Shown: positions 1 through 11,056 of the stretch, piece by piece
Numbering within the stretch: the first letter of the stretch is position 1
Layout of the letters: each line of letters begins with the position of its first letter
From: Dryomyza anilis
Lineage: Eukaryota > Arthropoda > Insecta > Diptera > Dryomyzidae
Assembly (NCBI GenBank): GCA_951804985.1
Contig: OX638130.1
Coordinates: 32,960,554 to 33,024,553 of the forward strand
Direction: 5' to 3'
Length of the DNA stretch: 64,000 nucleotides
The notes under the pieces: model-generated
What the model was told of the DNA's origin: nothing
Database searches by the model: none
Seen by the model: only the letters and a program-made list of their open reading frames with translations
Position numbers and translations under genes: made by a program

Positions 1-227
1 ACCCAATTTGTACTGACTGGACCTTGAGCACGTTAAGACAATATCTTAAAATTATCAAGAGGTCGTAAAACAAAAACAATTAATTGTTAACGCAGTGCAC
101 GGCGTTTAAAATCTAAAGAATTTTTTATATTTTTTAAAAATAATAAAAAACCCATTTTTTATACAAAGTGCAGCCTACGTATTTGATTCTGTGGAAACTC
201 TGCAACCTATACGTAGCAAATTGCTGC

Positions 228-543
228 ACGCAAAAACAACTTTTGCAAAATCTTGAGTTGATGCAGTTTTTGCATTTTTGCTTTTGGTTCTTTCTTCAAT
301 GCACATAATTCTTATTGTGTTCATTGGAAAAGGAAAACTTTAGCGACTTGAAATGTAGAATCTGCAGAGAAAGATCGCTGATGAAGGGGCTTGGCTGCCT
401 CTGAAACAGCTGTACGATCTGCCACTCAATACATTTTGCCAATTGTTTGTTGTTTTATTGGTTGGTACAAAACACCCAATTTGTACTGACTGGACCTTGA
501 GCACGTTAAGACAATATCTTAAAATTATCAAGAGGTCGTAAAA
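228..543 (+). repeat. 473-bp tandem unit, possible gene fragment
   Basis: The unit ends in the string at 474-543, which repeats positions 1-71, giving a 473-bp period. The same unit occurs twice at about 25978-26290 and 26465-26764. On the plus strand it holds a 55-62 codon open stretch ending at TAA/TAG with a composition that looks protein-like (residues such as WLPLKQLYDLPLNTFCQLF). Only the copy at 26573 has an ATG. In the other copies the corresponding codon region differs by one base. I do not recognise it. It could be the fossil of an exon or chance coding. Confidence 0.4.
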
Positions 544-1177
544 CAGTTACAAATAAATTTAAAAATTATTGCAATTTTTACTGTTAAAATAATTAATTTT
601 TTTCAATACAAAAAATAAATAAAAATTTAGTAAATTATTTTTTAAAATATGATGCTATTTAAATACCATCTTATGGCATTAACATTTATATGAAATCAAG
701 CAAAATATGAGATTTTTTCAGAATTTTAAAAAGGGTCCTTTCTAAGGACATCAACCACAAAATTTTCAGACACTATAATTTAAAAACGAATAACAATATT
801 AACATTCATTTGTTTATACCAGGGTTCGAAGATGGTTTTTTTCTCATCGCTCAATTTATATCCGTCACTACATATGAGCATTTTTTACTCACTACTGATA
901 AATATCTTTTTTCATCATTGATGAAAATAAATATATCGCTCAATGATCGAATAATTCTCATCTTCAAAAGTCATTGATGATGATGAAAATAATTTGTATC
1001 TTCAATTATTCTCATCATTGAATGATGATAAAAATCAGAACGTAGAACGTAATTATGAGAAAATGATGAGAAAAAAGATGAGACAAATGATGATAAAATG
1101 ATTAGAAAAATATGAGGACAAATGAGATAATGGACACATCCGATTGCTGCTGAATGATATGTAAGCAATGGTTCCAA

Positions 1178-1475
1178 CATGTCCATTCAAAGATGAGGTG
1201 CTCCTGGACATGACCAGGATGACCTTTAAAATTTTGTTTTCTTTATGTTTTGAAATGTTATTAAAATGATTTTTGACATGTCCATTGAAAGATGAGGTGC
1301 TCCTGGACATGCCCAGGATGACCTTGGACACATTTTTTTTTATTATTTTTTTGAAATGTTATAAAAATGATTTTGGACATGTCCACTGGAGGATGAGGTG
1401 TTCCTGGACATGTCTATGATGACCTTGGACAAACATTTTATTTTTTCATTATATTTAGAAATGTTATAAAAATGA
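1178..1475. repeat. Three ~97-bp tandem repeats with GGACATGTCC-type motifs
   Basis: Three imperfect units begin near 1178, 1278 and 1376. Each has a CATGTCC motif followed about 25-30 bp later by CTGGACATG and an AAATGTTATAAAAATGAT tail. The palindrome GGACATGTCC is exact at 1375-1384. Further copies of the array lie at about 3724-4022 and 27470-27770 within the duplicated blocks. Confidence 0.8.
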
Positions 1476-2544
1476 TTTTGGAACAATTGGCAACCGTGTC
1501 ATGTGCGAGTAGACGTGGGATTTAAGTCGTCAATCTAATTTATTAAATCTTTTATTCTATACTTGCCCAAATTAACTAAAAACAATTTTAAAATATAAAT
1601 AAACATTATTTGCTTCATTGGAGTAAAAAATCCATCTGTGTCAAGTTGTATTTTCATCATAGTATCAAAAGAAAATTTTTCGCCGGCCATTTGCATACTT
1701 TTTTCTTATTGCTGTCGATTTATGCTGTGCCTCTGCTGCGCCTACGTTACCGTTTCTGCTGATTTTGTTGTTTTTGTTTGCTGCTGCTGTGCTTCATTTC
1801 AACTATTTGCAATTGATTTGTGTGAATAACACTGTGTCAACTAAACATTTTGATTCTATGATATTTGCCTGATTTGGACCGTTTGTTGCTGTTGTTGATA
1901 TCTGCCTCCTGCTGTTGTTACTCATCTGATTATTTCATTGCCAACAACGGCAAATTAAAAATATGATTTCGTTTCCGTACGTACACCACCTTGTTTATTG
2001 CATCATGTTCGTGACGGCTAGACAACAGAGGAATTTCAGGCGAATCAGCCGTGACTTGATTTGAATAACCAGAAACCAAGAACTACGCAGGAACACAGGC
2101 GAATCAACTGAGACTTGATGCGAAGAGACTAAGGAATTACACAGGTGAATTGACTGGAATTTGATTCAAACATCGAAATACAAAAGAACTACACAGGCGG
2201 ATCGACCAAAACTGATTCAAACAACGAGAGACAAAAGAGTGTGGATAACAACGAATTTTTCAAAAACCCCCCTTCACTTCGCTGTGTAAATTAATTATAA
2301 TTAAATGTTCCATGTAAATAAATGCTAAATAAATAAGTAATAAACTTAATTAATTTTTAAAAAAATATGTGTTTGTACTCGATTAATGTTGATTATAACT
2401 ATTTTATCATTAAATGTATTTTTCAATATTTTGTGTTGAAGCAGTTATATTATTATTTAATACTATTTTACACTATTTTATACTATTTTATATAACTACC
2501 CTGTAACTATTACTAAAGTCACATCAATGTGGCATCATTATATA

Positions 2545-2735
2545 TTGTGCGAGACTCGGATCTTCGAGACTCTTCTAAATGCTCGCGTTCACTTTTGTAT
2601 AAAAGGACGAGCACCAAGCATACAAATTCATTCCACGCAAAACACTCAACAGTGATCAACTTGTACGAATATTTCGGACAGTTGCATTTTGAGTTCGCCA
2701 AGCAAGAATAAGTTTATCAAAATACCCAATAAAGT
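2545..2735 (+). promoter_or_regulatory. LTR-like core promoter (TATA, initiator, AATAAA)
   Basis: TATAAAAGG lies at 2598-2606 and an insect-type initiator TCATTC at 2628-2633, placing the candidate +1 A (2630) 32 bp after the TATA start, the expected spacing. A polyadenylation signal AATAAA follows at 2728-2733. The upstream string TTCGAGACTCTTC resembles alternating TTC/GAA heat-shock-type half sites. TATA, initiator and a nearby poly(A) signal about 100 bp downstream fit the U3-R part of an LTR. I could not find LTR ends or an associated internal region, so the parent element is unknown. Confidence 0.45.
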
Positions 2736-3105
2736 GTCGTTGGAACCCAAGTATATTTTCTTTTTTTTTATGCACGGATATAAGCTGCGTTCCACCGAAT
2801 TATCGGCACGCCGCATATCAACATCCGTTTCAGTGTTTAAAAGTTTGTTTGAAAAAAATAAAATATATATTTATAAAAAATTTTGTTTTGTATACTTGTT
2901 AATACTTTGATATATTGAAACTTAGGAACTATAGTTGGAAGAATTATATTATGTTACAATATATTACTGTAAAATTATTCTGTGAAAGTATTTTGATTCG
3001 AAAAATACAAAAATATAAATTTATCAGGTAGAAATTTCATGTTGAATATTATCTTTTATGTGCACTGGACATCTAGCTATTGAATTCAGAACAGATTTAT
3101 TTCCA

Positions 3106-3440
3106 GCCGTGGTGGCTCAGTGCGGTGTCTCAGTGGTTAGTGCGTTGGACTGCGAGCCGAAAGTTCCCCGGTTCAAGCCTGGACTGGGGCTAACAACATC
3201 TTTTCATAGAAACATTTTTCTATACCGCGCTACATCTCGGCAGTAAATAGCAAACCTACGATAGTAAAACCTTGCCTATGAAAATCTCTCACCCGCCGTT
3301 CGGATTCGGCAATAAACTGTAGGTCCCACCACTTTGAGCACAAATATAACACGCACAGCTCAAAATGGTTAGAGAGCTTAGCCTAAGTTCTTATAGGACT
3401 GTAGCGCTAAACTATTATATATTATTATTTATTTCCAAAT
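3106..3440 (+). mobile_element. tRNA-derived SINE, copy 1
   Basis: The head carries RNA polymerase III promoter motifs: box A like TGGCTCAGTG...GGTTAGTGCG and box B like GGTTCAAGCCTGG, in tRNA-like spacing. The body follows (CTATACCGCGCTAC, CTCGGCAGTAAA, GTAAAACCTTGCC, GTAGGTCCCACC), with a tail GGACTGTAGCGC then (TAT/TTAT)n. Seven further copies in the window share head and body. It is not a tRNA gene because no acceptor stem closes and the body is unrelated to tRNA. Confidence 0.75.
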
Positions 3441-5059
3441 CGTTAGAGCTTTTTTCCATTAAAATATTTAAATTTAAAAATCGCTCAATGATCGAAATAT
3501 TTCTCATCTTCAAAAGTCATTGATGATGATGAAAATAATTTGTATCTTCAATTATTCTCATCATTGAATGATGATAAAAATCAGAACGTAGAACGTAATT
3601 ATGAGAAAATGATGAGAAAAAAGATGAGACAAATGATGATAAAATGATTAGAAAAATATGAGGACAAATGAGATAATGGACACATCCGATTGCTGCTGAA
3701 TGATATGTAAGCAATGGTTCCAACATGTCCATTCAAAGATGAGGTGCTCCTGGACATGACCAGGATGACCTTTACAATTTTGTTTTCTTTATGTTTTGAA
3801 ATGTTATTAAAATGATTTTTGACATGTCCATTGAAAGATGAGGTGCTCCTGGACATGCCCAGGATGACCTTGGACACATTTTTTTTTATTATTTTTTTGA
3901 AATGTTATAAAAATGATTTTGGACATGTCCACTGGAGGATGAGGTGTTCCTGGACATGTCTATGATGACCTGGACAAACATTTTATTTTTTCATTATATT
4001 TAGAAATGTTATAAAAATGATTTTGGAACAATTGGCAACCGTGTCATGTGCGAGTAGACGTGAGATTTAAGTCGTCAATCTAATTTATTAAATCTTTTAT
4101 TCTATACTTGCCCAAATTAACTAAAAACAATTTTAAAATATAAATAAACATTATTTGCTTCATTGGAGTAAAAAATCCATCTGTGTCAAGTTGTATTTTC
4201 ATCATAGTATCAAAAGAAAATTTTTCGCCGGCCATTTGCATACTTTTTTCTTATTGCTGTCGATTTATGCTGTGCCTCTGCTGCGCCTCCGTTACCGTTT
4301 CTGCTGATTTTGTTGTTTTTGTTTGCTGCTGCTGTGCTTCATTTCAATTATTTGCAATTGATTTGTGTGAATAACACTGTGTCAACTAAACATTTTGAGT
4401 CTATGATATTTACCTGATTTGGACCGTTTGTTGCTGTTGTTGATATCTGCCTCCTGCTGTTGTTACTCATCTGATTATTTCATTGCCAACAACGGCAAAT
4501 TAAAAATATGATTTCGTTTCCGTACGTACACCACCTTGTTTATTGCATCATGTTCGTGACGGCTAGACAACAGAGGAATTTCAGGCGAATCAGCCGTGAC
4601 TTGATTTGAATAACCAGAAACCAAGAACTACGCAGGAACACAGGCGAATCAACTGAGACTTGATGCGAAGAGACTAAGGAATTACACAGGTGAATTGACT
4701 GGAATTTGATTCAAACATCGAAATACAAAAGAACTACACAGGCGGATCGACCAAAACTGATTCAAACAACGAGAGACAAAAGAGTGTGGATAACAACGAA
4801 TTTTTCAAAAACCCCCCTTCACTTCGCTGTGTAAATTAATTATAATTAAATGTTCCATGTAAATAAATGCTAAATAAATAAGTAATAAACTTAATTAATT
4901 TTTAAAAAAATATGTGTTTGTACTCGATTAATGTTGATTATAACTATTTTACCATTAAATGTATTTTTCAATATTTTGTGTTGAAGCAGTTATATTATTA
5001 TTTAATACTATTTTACACTATTTTATACTATTTTATATAACAACCCTGTAACTATTACT

Positions 5060-5255
5060 AAAGTCACATCAATGTGGCATCATTATATATTGTGCGAGAC
5101 TCGGATCTTCGAGGACGAGCACCAAGCATACAAATTCATTCCACGCAAAACACTCAACAGTGATCAACTTGTACGAATATTTCGGACAGTTGCATTTTGA
5201 GTTCGCCAAGCAAGAATAAGTTTATCAAAATACCCAATAAAGTGTCGTTGGAACC
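5060..5255 (+). promoter_or_regulatory. Second copy of LTR-like promoter with TATA deleted
   Basis: This aligns with 2520-2740, but the 37 bp from ACTCTTC through TATAAAAG are missing: CTTCGAG joins directly to GACGAGCACC near 5113. The initiator-like TCATTC and the AATAAA signal remain. The deletion would disable TATA-dependent initiation in this copy. Confidence 0.5.
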
Positions 5256-5620
5256 CAAGTATATTTTCTATTTTTTTTATGCACGGATATAAGCTGCGTT
5301 CCACCGAATTATCGGCACGCCGCATATCAACATCCGTTTCAGTATTTAAAAGTTTGTTTGAAAAAAATAAAATATATATTTATAAAAAATTTTGTTTTGT
5401 ATACTTGTTAAAAATAATACTTTGATATATTGAAACTTAGGAACTATAGTTGGAAGAATTATATTATGTTACAATATATTACTGTAAAATTATTCTGTGA
5501 AAGTATTTTGATTCGAAAAATACAAAAATATAAATTTATCAGGTAGAAATTTCATGTTGAATATTATCTTTTATGTGCACTGGACATCTAGCTATTGAAT
5601 TCAGAACAGATTTATTTCCA

Positions 5621-5950
5621 GACGTGGTGGCTCAGTGCGGTGTCTCAGTGGTTAGTGCGTTGGACTGCGAGCCGAAAGTTCCCCGGTTCAAGCCTGGACT
5701 GGGGCTAACAACATCTTTTCATAGAAACATTTTTCTATACCGCGCTACATCTCGGCAGTAAATAGCAAACCTACGATAGTAAAACCTTGCCTATGAAAAT
5801 CTCTCACCCGCCGTTCGGATTCGGCAATAAACTGTAGGTCCCACCACTTTGAGTACAAATATAACACGCACAGCTCAAAATGGTTAGAGAGCTTAGCCTA
5901 AGTTCTTATAGGACTGTAGCGCTAAACTATTATATATTATTATTTATTTC
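5621..5950 (+). mobile_element. tRNA-derived SINE, copy 2
   Basis: Copy inside the tandem duplication. It differs from the 3106 copy by single bases (GACGTGG for GCCGTGG). Box A and box B are both present. Confidence 0.75.
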
Positions 5951-6216
5951 CAAATCGTTAGAGCTTTTTTCCATTAAAATATTTAAATTTAAAAATCTTT
6001 TAAAATTTTGGATTTCGCGAAAAAATAATCATATTTTTGAAAATTTCAATGCATTTCGTACCATTTCACAAAAATAACTTTTTTTTCGCATAAATGTATG
6101 AGATATTCACTTTTATGATAATTCAGAATTTGTTATAGTTGAAAATAGAAAATCGGAGACGTAACCTCTAAACATCCACGAATTTCCAACTCCACTCATC
6201 ATGTATCTACGCTTGA

Positions 6217-6241
6217 AATATATATATACATATACATATAC

Positions 6242-6320
<79 letters not shown>
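6217..6320. repeat. (TA)n microsatellite with CATA interruptions
   Basis: TACATATACATATACATA leads into an uninterrupted TA run, followed by T-rich sequence. It is in the same relative position as the (TA)n tract at 12489 in the next repeat unit. Confidence 0.95.
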
Positions 6321-6334
<14 letters not shown>

Positions 6335-6839
6335 TTAAAGTTTTTGGGCTTAAAATGATCCCAATAACAAGCCTTTGGAATGTTTATAGTTTAAAATAAA
6401 AAATATGAACCGAAAGAGCTAAGATCGTGGACAAATGAAAAAAAGGTCTCCGTTATTTGTCTACTTTGTTTACTTTATTTTGTTTATCATTTACTTGCCA
6501 AAAATGACGCACAACAAATTGGTAAACATACTAACCCGTAACTATAGTTAACATTAACTTGGTGCTTGAATTTAATTACGACTTTTATTTATAAATTCAA
6601 TAGTAATATTTATAAGCATAAATTATCATGTACTAACTATTAAATCTTTAAGAAATGCATTTAATATACCGTTGTGCTCATTTTTGTTGGAAACTATTTT
6701 AAAATAGTTTTAAGATAAAGGTTCCTGTTTGCAAACTAACTATTTTTTTAGGTATTCATGTTTATTTTGTGGAATTAAAAATTGATGATTATATCCAAGG
6801 ATTGGAATGTAAACGAATAACGGTTTCAATTTCGATTTT

Positions 6840-7085
6840 CTTCCTCGTATCGGTTTAAAGTTGTTTAAAGGAAACGTGTGAGCTAGGTGCGCACACTGAA
6901 CTCTTCGTGACGGTTAGATGTAGAGACCGACGACGAGTAAACGCAGCACAGTTGACTCTCGCGAGAATGCGTATAGAGAGTGAGAGCCAGATGCCGCGCA
7001 CTGAACTGTTCGTGACCATGGCCTGAACAGAGTACATGCGGCGAACAAAAAACAACAACAAATGCCGCACGGCAAATTAAAACCA
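6840..7085. repeat. GC-richer repeat block with duplicated CACTGAACT-TTCGTGAC motif
   Basis: An island of higher GC in AT-rich surroundings. CACTGAACTCTTCGTGACGG and GCACTGAACTGTTCGTGACC form an internal direct repeat about 110 bp apart, with CTCTCGCGAGA and GAGAGTGAGAG between them. Further copies are at 13570-13810 and 19405-19640 (inverted). A 71-codon stretch open on the minus strand occurs in all copies but has no recognisable features, so I do not call it a gene. It resembles promoter or UTR sequence carried in the repeat. Confidence 0.55.
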
Positions 7086-7139
7086 GTTGGGAAGGTTAGA
7101 TCACATGGGAAATTTTAAAGTAGGTGTAATTATGATAGT

Positions 7140-7551
7140 TAGGATTATCAAAATTATAGTCGGTCTAAGCCGACTATAAATACCCTACACATATGTGTGG
7201 TTACCATTCAAAGTGATATATAGGTGACCAGGGTATACGAATCCTGAAAATAACTACACACATTCAATCGCTGAAAAATTTCCATTCATTTGATACCCAT
7301 ATTTACAAATGTGTAGGTATACCGAATTTCGATTTTTTTTTGTGAACCACAAATCTTTTCGCCGGAAAACATTATTATCATGTATTTGAGCATGATGTCA
7401 ATATATATTTGAGTTTACCTAAGCACGTATACATAAAAATTGATCTTTATACGTACATTTTATATGAGGTATTTGAACATAAGTAGTCGGATCATAGGTC
7501 ACAATGGACCGATCTCGCACATACAGCGTAGGTATATTAGTAATCTAAGTT
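7140..7551 (+). mobile_element. Short fly-type interspersed element, 5' part, interrupted by LINE
   Basis: Begins with the palindromic AGTCGGTCTAAGCCGACT and TATAAATACCCTACACAT. It matches the uninterrupted copy at 13893-14503 as far as GTAATCTAAGTT, where the LINE poly(T) begins. The remaining 3' end (GAATATACCCTTTCACTC...GTGTAGGGTATAA) resumes at 11029-11056. About 175 bp present in the intact copy is missing at the insertion point. Confidence 0.65.
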
Positions 7552-7646
7552 TATTTTTTTTTTTTTTTTTTACAAATTAACCGACGCTCAGGGGATGTCC
7601 CCTATTCAGGCAATGCACAGTGTTGATCGTAAGAAGGGATGATAGG

Positions 7647-9079
7647 TTAAATGGAGGGTGGAAAGATGGAGTAGTGTCGGTGAATGTTTGTTTTGAACTT
7701 GTCAATATCAAAAATGTCGGGAAAAACAGACGCAGGGAGATTGTTCCACAAACGTATCGTGCGACTGAAGAACGAATTCTCTCGGTAATGCGTGGTTCTA
7801 TTGAGAGCCGAGTGAACTACGAAGGGGTGCGCTTGGTTCGATGCTCGAGTAGACGAGAGGACACACGACCTAGTGGAATTAGGCCATGTATTTCCCTCGA
7901 ACACTTACCATTGTAATACCTATAGAACAGGCTTACACACCCTACGGTCCTTCGGTGCTCAAGAGAACCAATAGAGGATGAAATATTTTCATCCCCTATT
8001 AAATATATTGCACGCTGTTGGATTCGATCCAGGAACTCCAAAGAAGATTTTGAAGCCCCTGCCCATATGTGCGAATTGTATTCGATCTTAGGCCGAATAG
8101 AGGTGGTGTAGACAGTGCGCAAGTCAGCTGAAGTGAAGTATGTCTTACACCGTTTTAAAAAACCGAGGCACTTGGCCGCCTCTTTCGACACGTCAAATAT
8201 GTGATCATTCCAACGGAGATCACATTGAATTGATATGCCCAGAACGTCAAGAGCAGCTGACTCTGCAATATCCACAGCACCCATATTAAGGGGAGGTAGG
8301 GTTGAATCCATTCTTTTGTGAGATAACAGACAACATTGGATCTTGCGTGCATTAAAATCAACTCTATTTGCAAGACCCCAATCGGAGATTGTTTCAATCT
8401 CCAAAGAGGTTGGGCGCATTTTGAACGAGTATGAATGACAAATGTTGCTATCATCTGCAAAGGAATGGATTGGGTTCTGGGTCAATGACAGAAGGTCATT
8501 GATAAATACCAGAAATAGGGACGGGGATAGGACGGAACCCTGCGGAACTCCAGAATTGATGAAATGTTGTTCCGAAAGAACACCATCCATCGCAACTCGT
8601 ATTGAACGACCCTGGAGAAAACTCGATATCCATCGAGTAAAAGATTCACCAACACCATATGCAATTAGTTTTGAAACGAGGGCTTTATGCCACACTCGAT
8701 CAAAAGCCTTGGAGATATCAAGAGCAACAGCCTTGCTCTCCCCGAAAAGGTGAACACAATTATTCCACTTTTCGGAGAGGACCGCCATCAAGTCACCTTT
8801 GGATCTGGTCCTACGGAAACCGTATTGTCGGTCACTGAGCAATTCGTTGTGCTCAAGATAGTTCACAAAGTGGAAGTTAATTACGCTCTCCATTACCTTG
8901 GAGAGTACAGAGCATATTGCAATGGGTCGGTAATTGGCAGGGTTCGTGGCCTCGCCCTTTTTCGGAACTGGCTGGACATTGGCAACCTTCCAACAAGATG
9001 GAAAAACTCCTGTCGTGTAGGAGATGTTGAAAAGGTTACGCAACGGACAAGCCAGCGTTGACGCGCACATCTTCAACAC
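7647..9079 (-). pseudogene. LINE reverse transcriptase domain and C-terminus
   Basis: The main frame is 7817-9079, with RT blocks in order: KKGEATNPANYRPIAICSVL; SDRQYGFRRTRSKGD; ALDISKAFDRVWHKAL (motif A aspartate); SGVPQGSVLSPSLF (motif B); SFADDSN (motif C, FADD catalytic pair); then the thumb segment FLKRCKTYFTSADLR. Near 7830 the frame shifts by one base and the C-terminus continues in another frame (7647-7904) with the YRENSFFSRTIRLWNNLP motif that commonly ends LINE proteins. The catalytic residues are preserved but the element cannot encode one continuous protein. Poly(A) lies 75 bp downstream. Confidence 0.93.
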
Positions 9080-9666
9080 ATGGGCAGATAGGCTTTGTTA
9101 ATGTTGAGGTTTTCTAAAACCTTTTTAACTGCCCGAGTTCGAAAATGTATCTCCGGCATTGCAGAAGAAACAAAATCGACGACAGGCAGTGGTTGATTAC
9201 TATCTGGGAGCGTTGAATTATTTTCAAATAATTCTGCCAAGAGATTAGCTTTATCAACCGGGTCAGTGAAGGTCTGGCCATTCATACTAAGAGTTGGAGT
9301 AGACGATGTCGTCTGATTCTTCACCCTTTTTACAAATGACCAGAAATTTTTACTACCCCTGTGATAGAGTAGGACCTTTTTGCGCGCGTTTTGTTCGTGA
9401 AGAAACTTTTCGCGCGAGATCACGGCATTACAGCGATTCCTAGCCTGTATACGAAGTCTTTCAGTATCAGCATTCTTGTTAGAACGCCAAGTCTGAAAGG
9501 CTTCCTCTTTCGACCTGACTGCAATCCTGCAAGTCTCATTAAACCAAGAGTGGTCCTTAGGTTTAATGCTAATTTTTTTAGAAGGTATGAAGGACCGCAT
9601 ACCTAATAAAATAATATTTTGTACCATTAAAGCCGCAGCATTTATGTCTCTGTCAGCGAAACACAA
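9073..9666 (-). pseudogene. LINE linker region between endonuclease and RT
   Basis: A 197-codon open stretch corresponding to the segment between endonuclease and reverse transcriptase. It is rich in basic residues (KKISIKPKDHSWFNETCR; KEEAFQTWRSNKN), with the SFVKRVK motif typical of this linker. It ends at NINKAYLPMC, where homologous LINE proteins usually have a longer KASGPDG-type segment. The following RT frame overlaps by 7 bp, indicating a small deletion or frameshift at about 9075-9090. It is part of the same ORF2-like protein and not an independent gene. Confidence 0.8.
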
Positions 9667-9674
9667 TTTCCAAT

Positions 9675-10471
9675 TAAAGTTGCGAAAAAAATCATTTAAC
9701 GCAACTCAATTTGCTTTTTCGTAAAGCCATACATTCCTCTTCGGGGCTTTAATCGAAGAGGCACATAAACTAGAATACGAAAACTCAGCGGAAACAGTAC
9801 AGTGGTCGGAATTACCAAGGTGCAAGGACTTTTACATCATATTTTTCATGATGTGAAGTCAGAAAAAGGACTAGGACTTTTGGGCTTTGCCCGCCGACGC
9901 GTGGAATATACGTCGGCTCCTTCACCATTTGAGTGAGTTGGTTGCACTCGGCAAAAAGCTCAACATAACAACCCTCCTGTGTTGATAGACCCGAGTGGCT
10001 CAACCAAGTGGCGCTGTGCACATTAAAATCGCCGGCAACAACAATTTCACAGCCTGGAAATTGCTCCAATATATTTGAGATCGAATCAAATAAGGCATCC
10101 AGCTTATTACAGGTGGAAACCCTATCTAAATTCGGACTCCTATAAAGAAAGCACAAGTGCATGATGTGTGTTTGTATTTTGAATTTAACCCAAATAGTAT
10201 TAAATTCGCTATCCGACACACTATGTTGTTGCTGCAGTTGATACGCAACGTCACTTCGGATAAAAAGAGCAAGGCCCCTATGGGCAGAGAATAATGGCAA
10301 TAGGTGATAACCAGGTATATGAAAATCCAGTGGATCTGCACCCTCATTAACCTGGGTCTCACCTAGTGCCATTATTTGTGGCCTATGGATGGACACATAC
10401 GCATATACCGAGAAAAAGTTCGCCCTTAGCCCACGAATGTTGCAAAAATCTATGCGAAATTTTTGCGACAT
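9675..10471 (-). pseudogene. LINE AP-endonuclease domain, frameshifted
   Basis: The reading frame from ATG at 10471 encodes the N-terminal AP-like endonuclease that nicks target DNA for target-primed reverse transcription. Visible landmarks are CNIRGL near the start, the catalytic acidic residue in LGETQ, LYRSPN and the metal-binding GDFN motif (VVAGDFNVHS). The frame stops at 9812. The C-terminal motif GNSDH, with the catalytic histidine, is in another frame just downstream, so there is a one-base shift around 9820-9830. A nonsense TGA also lies at 9706-9708, where the right-arm copy reads TGG. The copy at 22713 is identical over the first 219 codons. Confidence 0.9.
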
Positions 10472-11028
10472 TTTTTCTACTGGGCAACTTCAAAACAGAC
10501 ATACATACTACCAAGGCGCAGCAGTTGAAACAAACAAATGAGAGCGTAAGTCAAGCCGTGATGAGTGTTATGCCTTCACCACAGCATAGATTACGCACTC
10601 ACTGCAGCCTCAACCGTGCGCGCTAGTAGCGTGGAGTAGGATGAGGGAGGGAGGGGATACGTCAACAAACCTGTGCAATTGCAGCAAAGAGCATAGAAAA
10701 GCCCTTTGCGTCGGCAATTGCAAAAACAGCGAGTGCGGCAACTCAGCAGGCAGCGCGAAACCGGTTCTATTATGTGGTTGTTGTTGTTGAATTATTATTG
10801 TTTTATTTATTTGGTGTTTCTTTTTAGTTTTTTATGTAAATTATTATTAGTTTGTGTTTTAATTTAATTTTGTTTTATTTCGTTATTTTTCTTATGTTGG
10901 GCGGGCACATTAAACACAGTTTTGAAACACATTTATACTAAACGACGGACGGAACACGTTAAAAAAGACAAGAGACGACACGACACGTCCGTCCCCCATA
11001 AGTGCGTTGACGCTACTGTGAATATACC

Positions 11029-11056
11029 CTTTCACTCTTAGTGTAGGGTATAAATA
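11029..11056 (+). mobile_element. 3' end of the interrupted short interspersed element
   Basis: GAATATACCCTTTCACTC and GTGTAGGGTATAA match the end of the uninterrupted copy at 14503. They mark the far side of the LINE insertion. Confidence 0.6.

Larger units (their letters stand above)
1..2020. repeat. Dispersed repeat block, copy 1 (partner at 26221-28308)
   Basis: The first 2 kb aligns almost base for base with 26221-28308 in the same orientation. The copies diverge at the shared string GTTCGTGACGGCTA, after which this copy continues into GACAACAGAGG and the other into AGGATAAGG. The later copy has about 70 bp extra (around 27267-27340), an ATGA-rich stretch lost here. The block begins inside a 473-bp tandem unit (1-71 repeats 474-543), continues through AT-rich sequence without a convincing gene, then the GGACATGTCC repeats and a 63-codon open stretch at 1638-1829 that I do not call a gene. 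No terminal repeats or target duplication were found, so this looks like segmental duplication rather than a transposon. Confidence 0.85.
936..3480. repeat. 2.5-kb direct tandem duplication, copy 1
   Basis: Positions 936-3480 and 3481-5995 are direct neighbours and nearly identical. The junction at 3480/3481 joins ATTTAAATTTAAAAA to TCGCTCAATGATCGA, the same string as at 936. Copy 1 contains three GGACATGTCC tandem repeats, a 63-codon open stretch, the LTR-like promoter and a SINE. It is the longer copy because it retains 37 bp around the TATA box. Confidence 0.9.
3481..5995. repeat. 2.5-kb direct tandem duplication, copy 2
   Basis: Direct copy of 936-3480 with scattered single-base changes. 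It has a precise 37-bp deletion near 5113 that removes the TATA box of the promoter-like block, and small A/T-run indels. Beyond 5995 it continues into TCTTTTAAAATTTTGG, where copy 1 instead jumps back to the start of copy 2. Confidence 0.9.
7552..11028 (-). mobile_element. LINE (non-LTR retrotransposon), AP-endonuclease type
   Basis: Minus-strand element with a poly(A) tail (poly(T) at 7552-7571 on the plus strand) at its 3' end. It encodes AP endonuclease and reverse transcriptase domains, and the 5' UTR runs to about 11028. It interrupts the short interspersed element whose halves lie at 7140-7551 and 11029-11056. No simple target duplication is seen, and about 175 bp of target is missing. 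RT motifs (FADD, PQGSVLSP, AFDRVWHKAL) place it broadly among the APE-encoding clades (jockey/CR1/I-like). I cannot fix the clade without a phylogeny. Confidence 0.9.

Noticed and set aside
971..1331. Minus-strand frames in the GGACATGTCC array
   Set aside because: They are reading frames through tandem repeats with His/Ser-rich low complexity.
1638..1829. 63-codon Cys/Phe-rich frame present in three copies (also 4183-4374, 27927-28118)
   Set aside because: Copies are recent segmental duplicates, so conservation is uninformative. The composition reflects T-rich sequence, and no signals support a gene.
3111..3190. Possible tRNA gene
   Set aside because: Box A and box B are present but no acceptor stem closes, and the region is followed by a conserved non-tRNA body in many copies. 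It is the head of a SINE.
7620..7916. Plus-strand frames opposite the LINE (also 8442-8753, 8687-9061, 10366-10626)
   Set aside because: Antisense shadows of the LINE protein frames with no own features.
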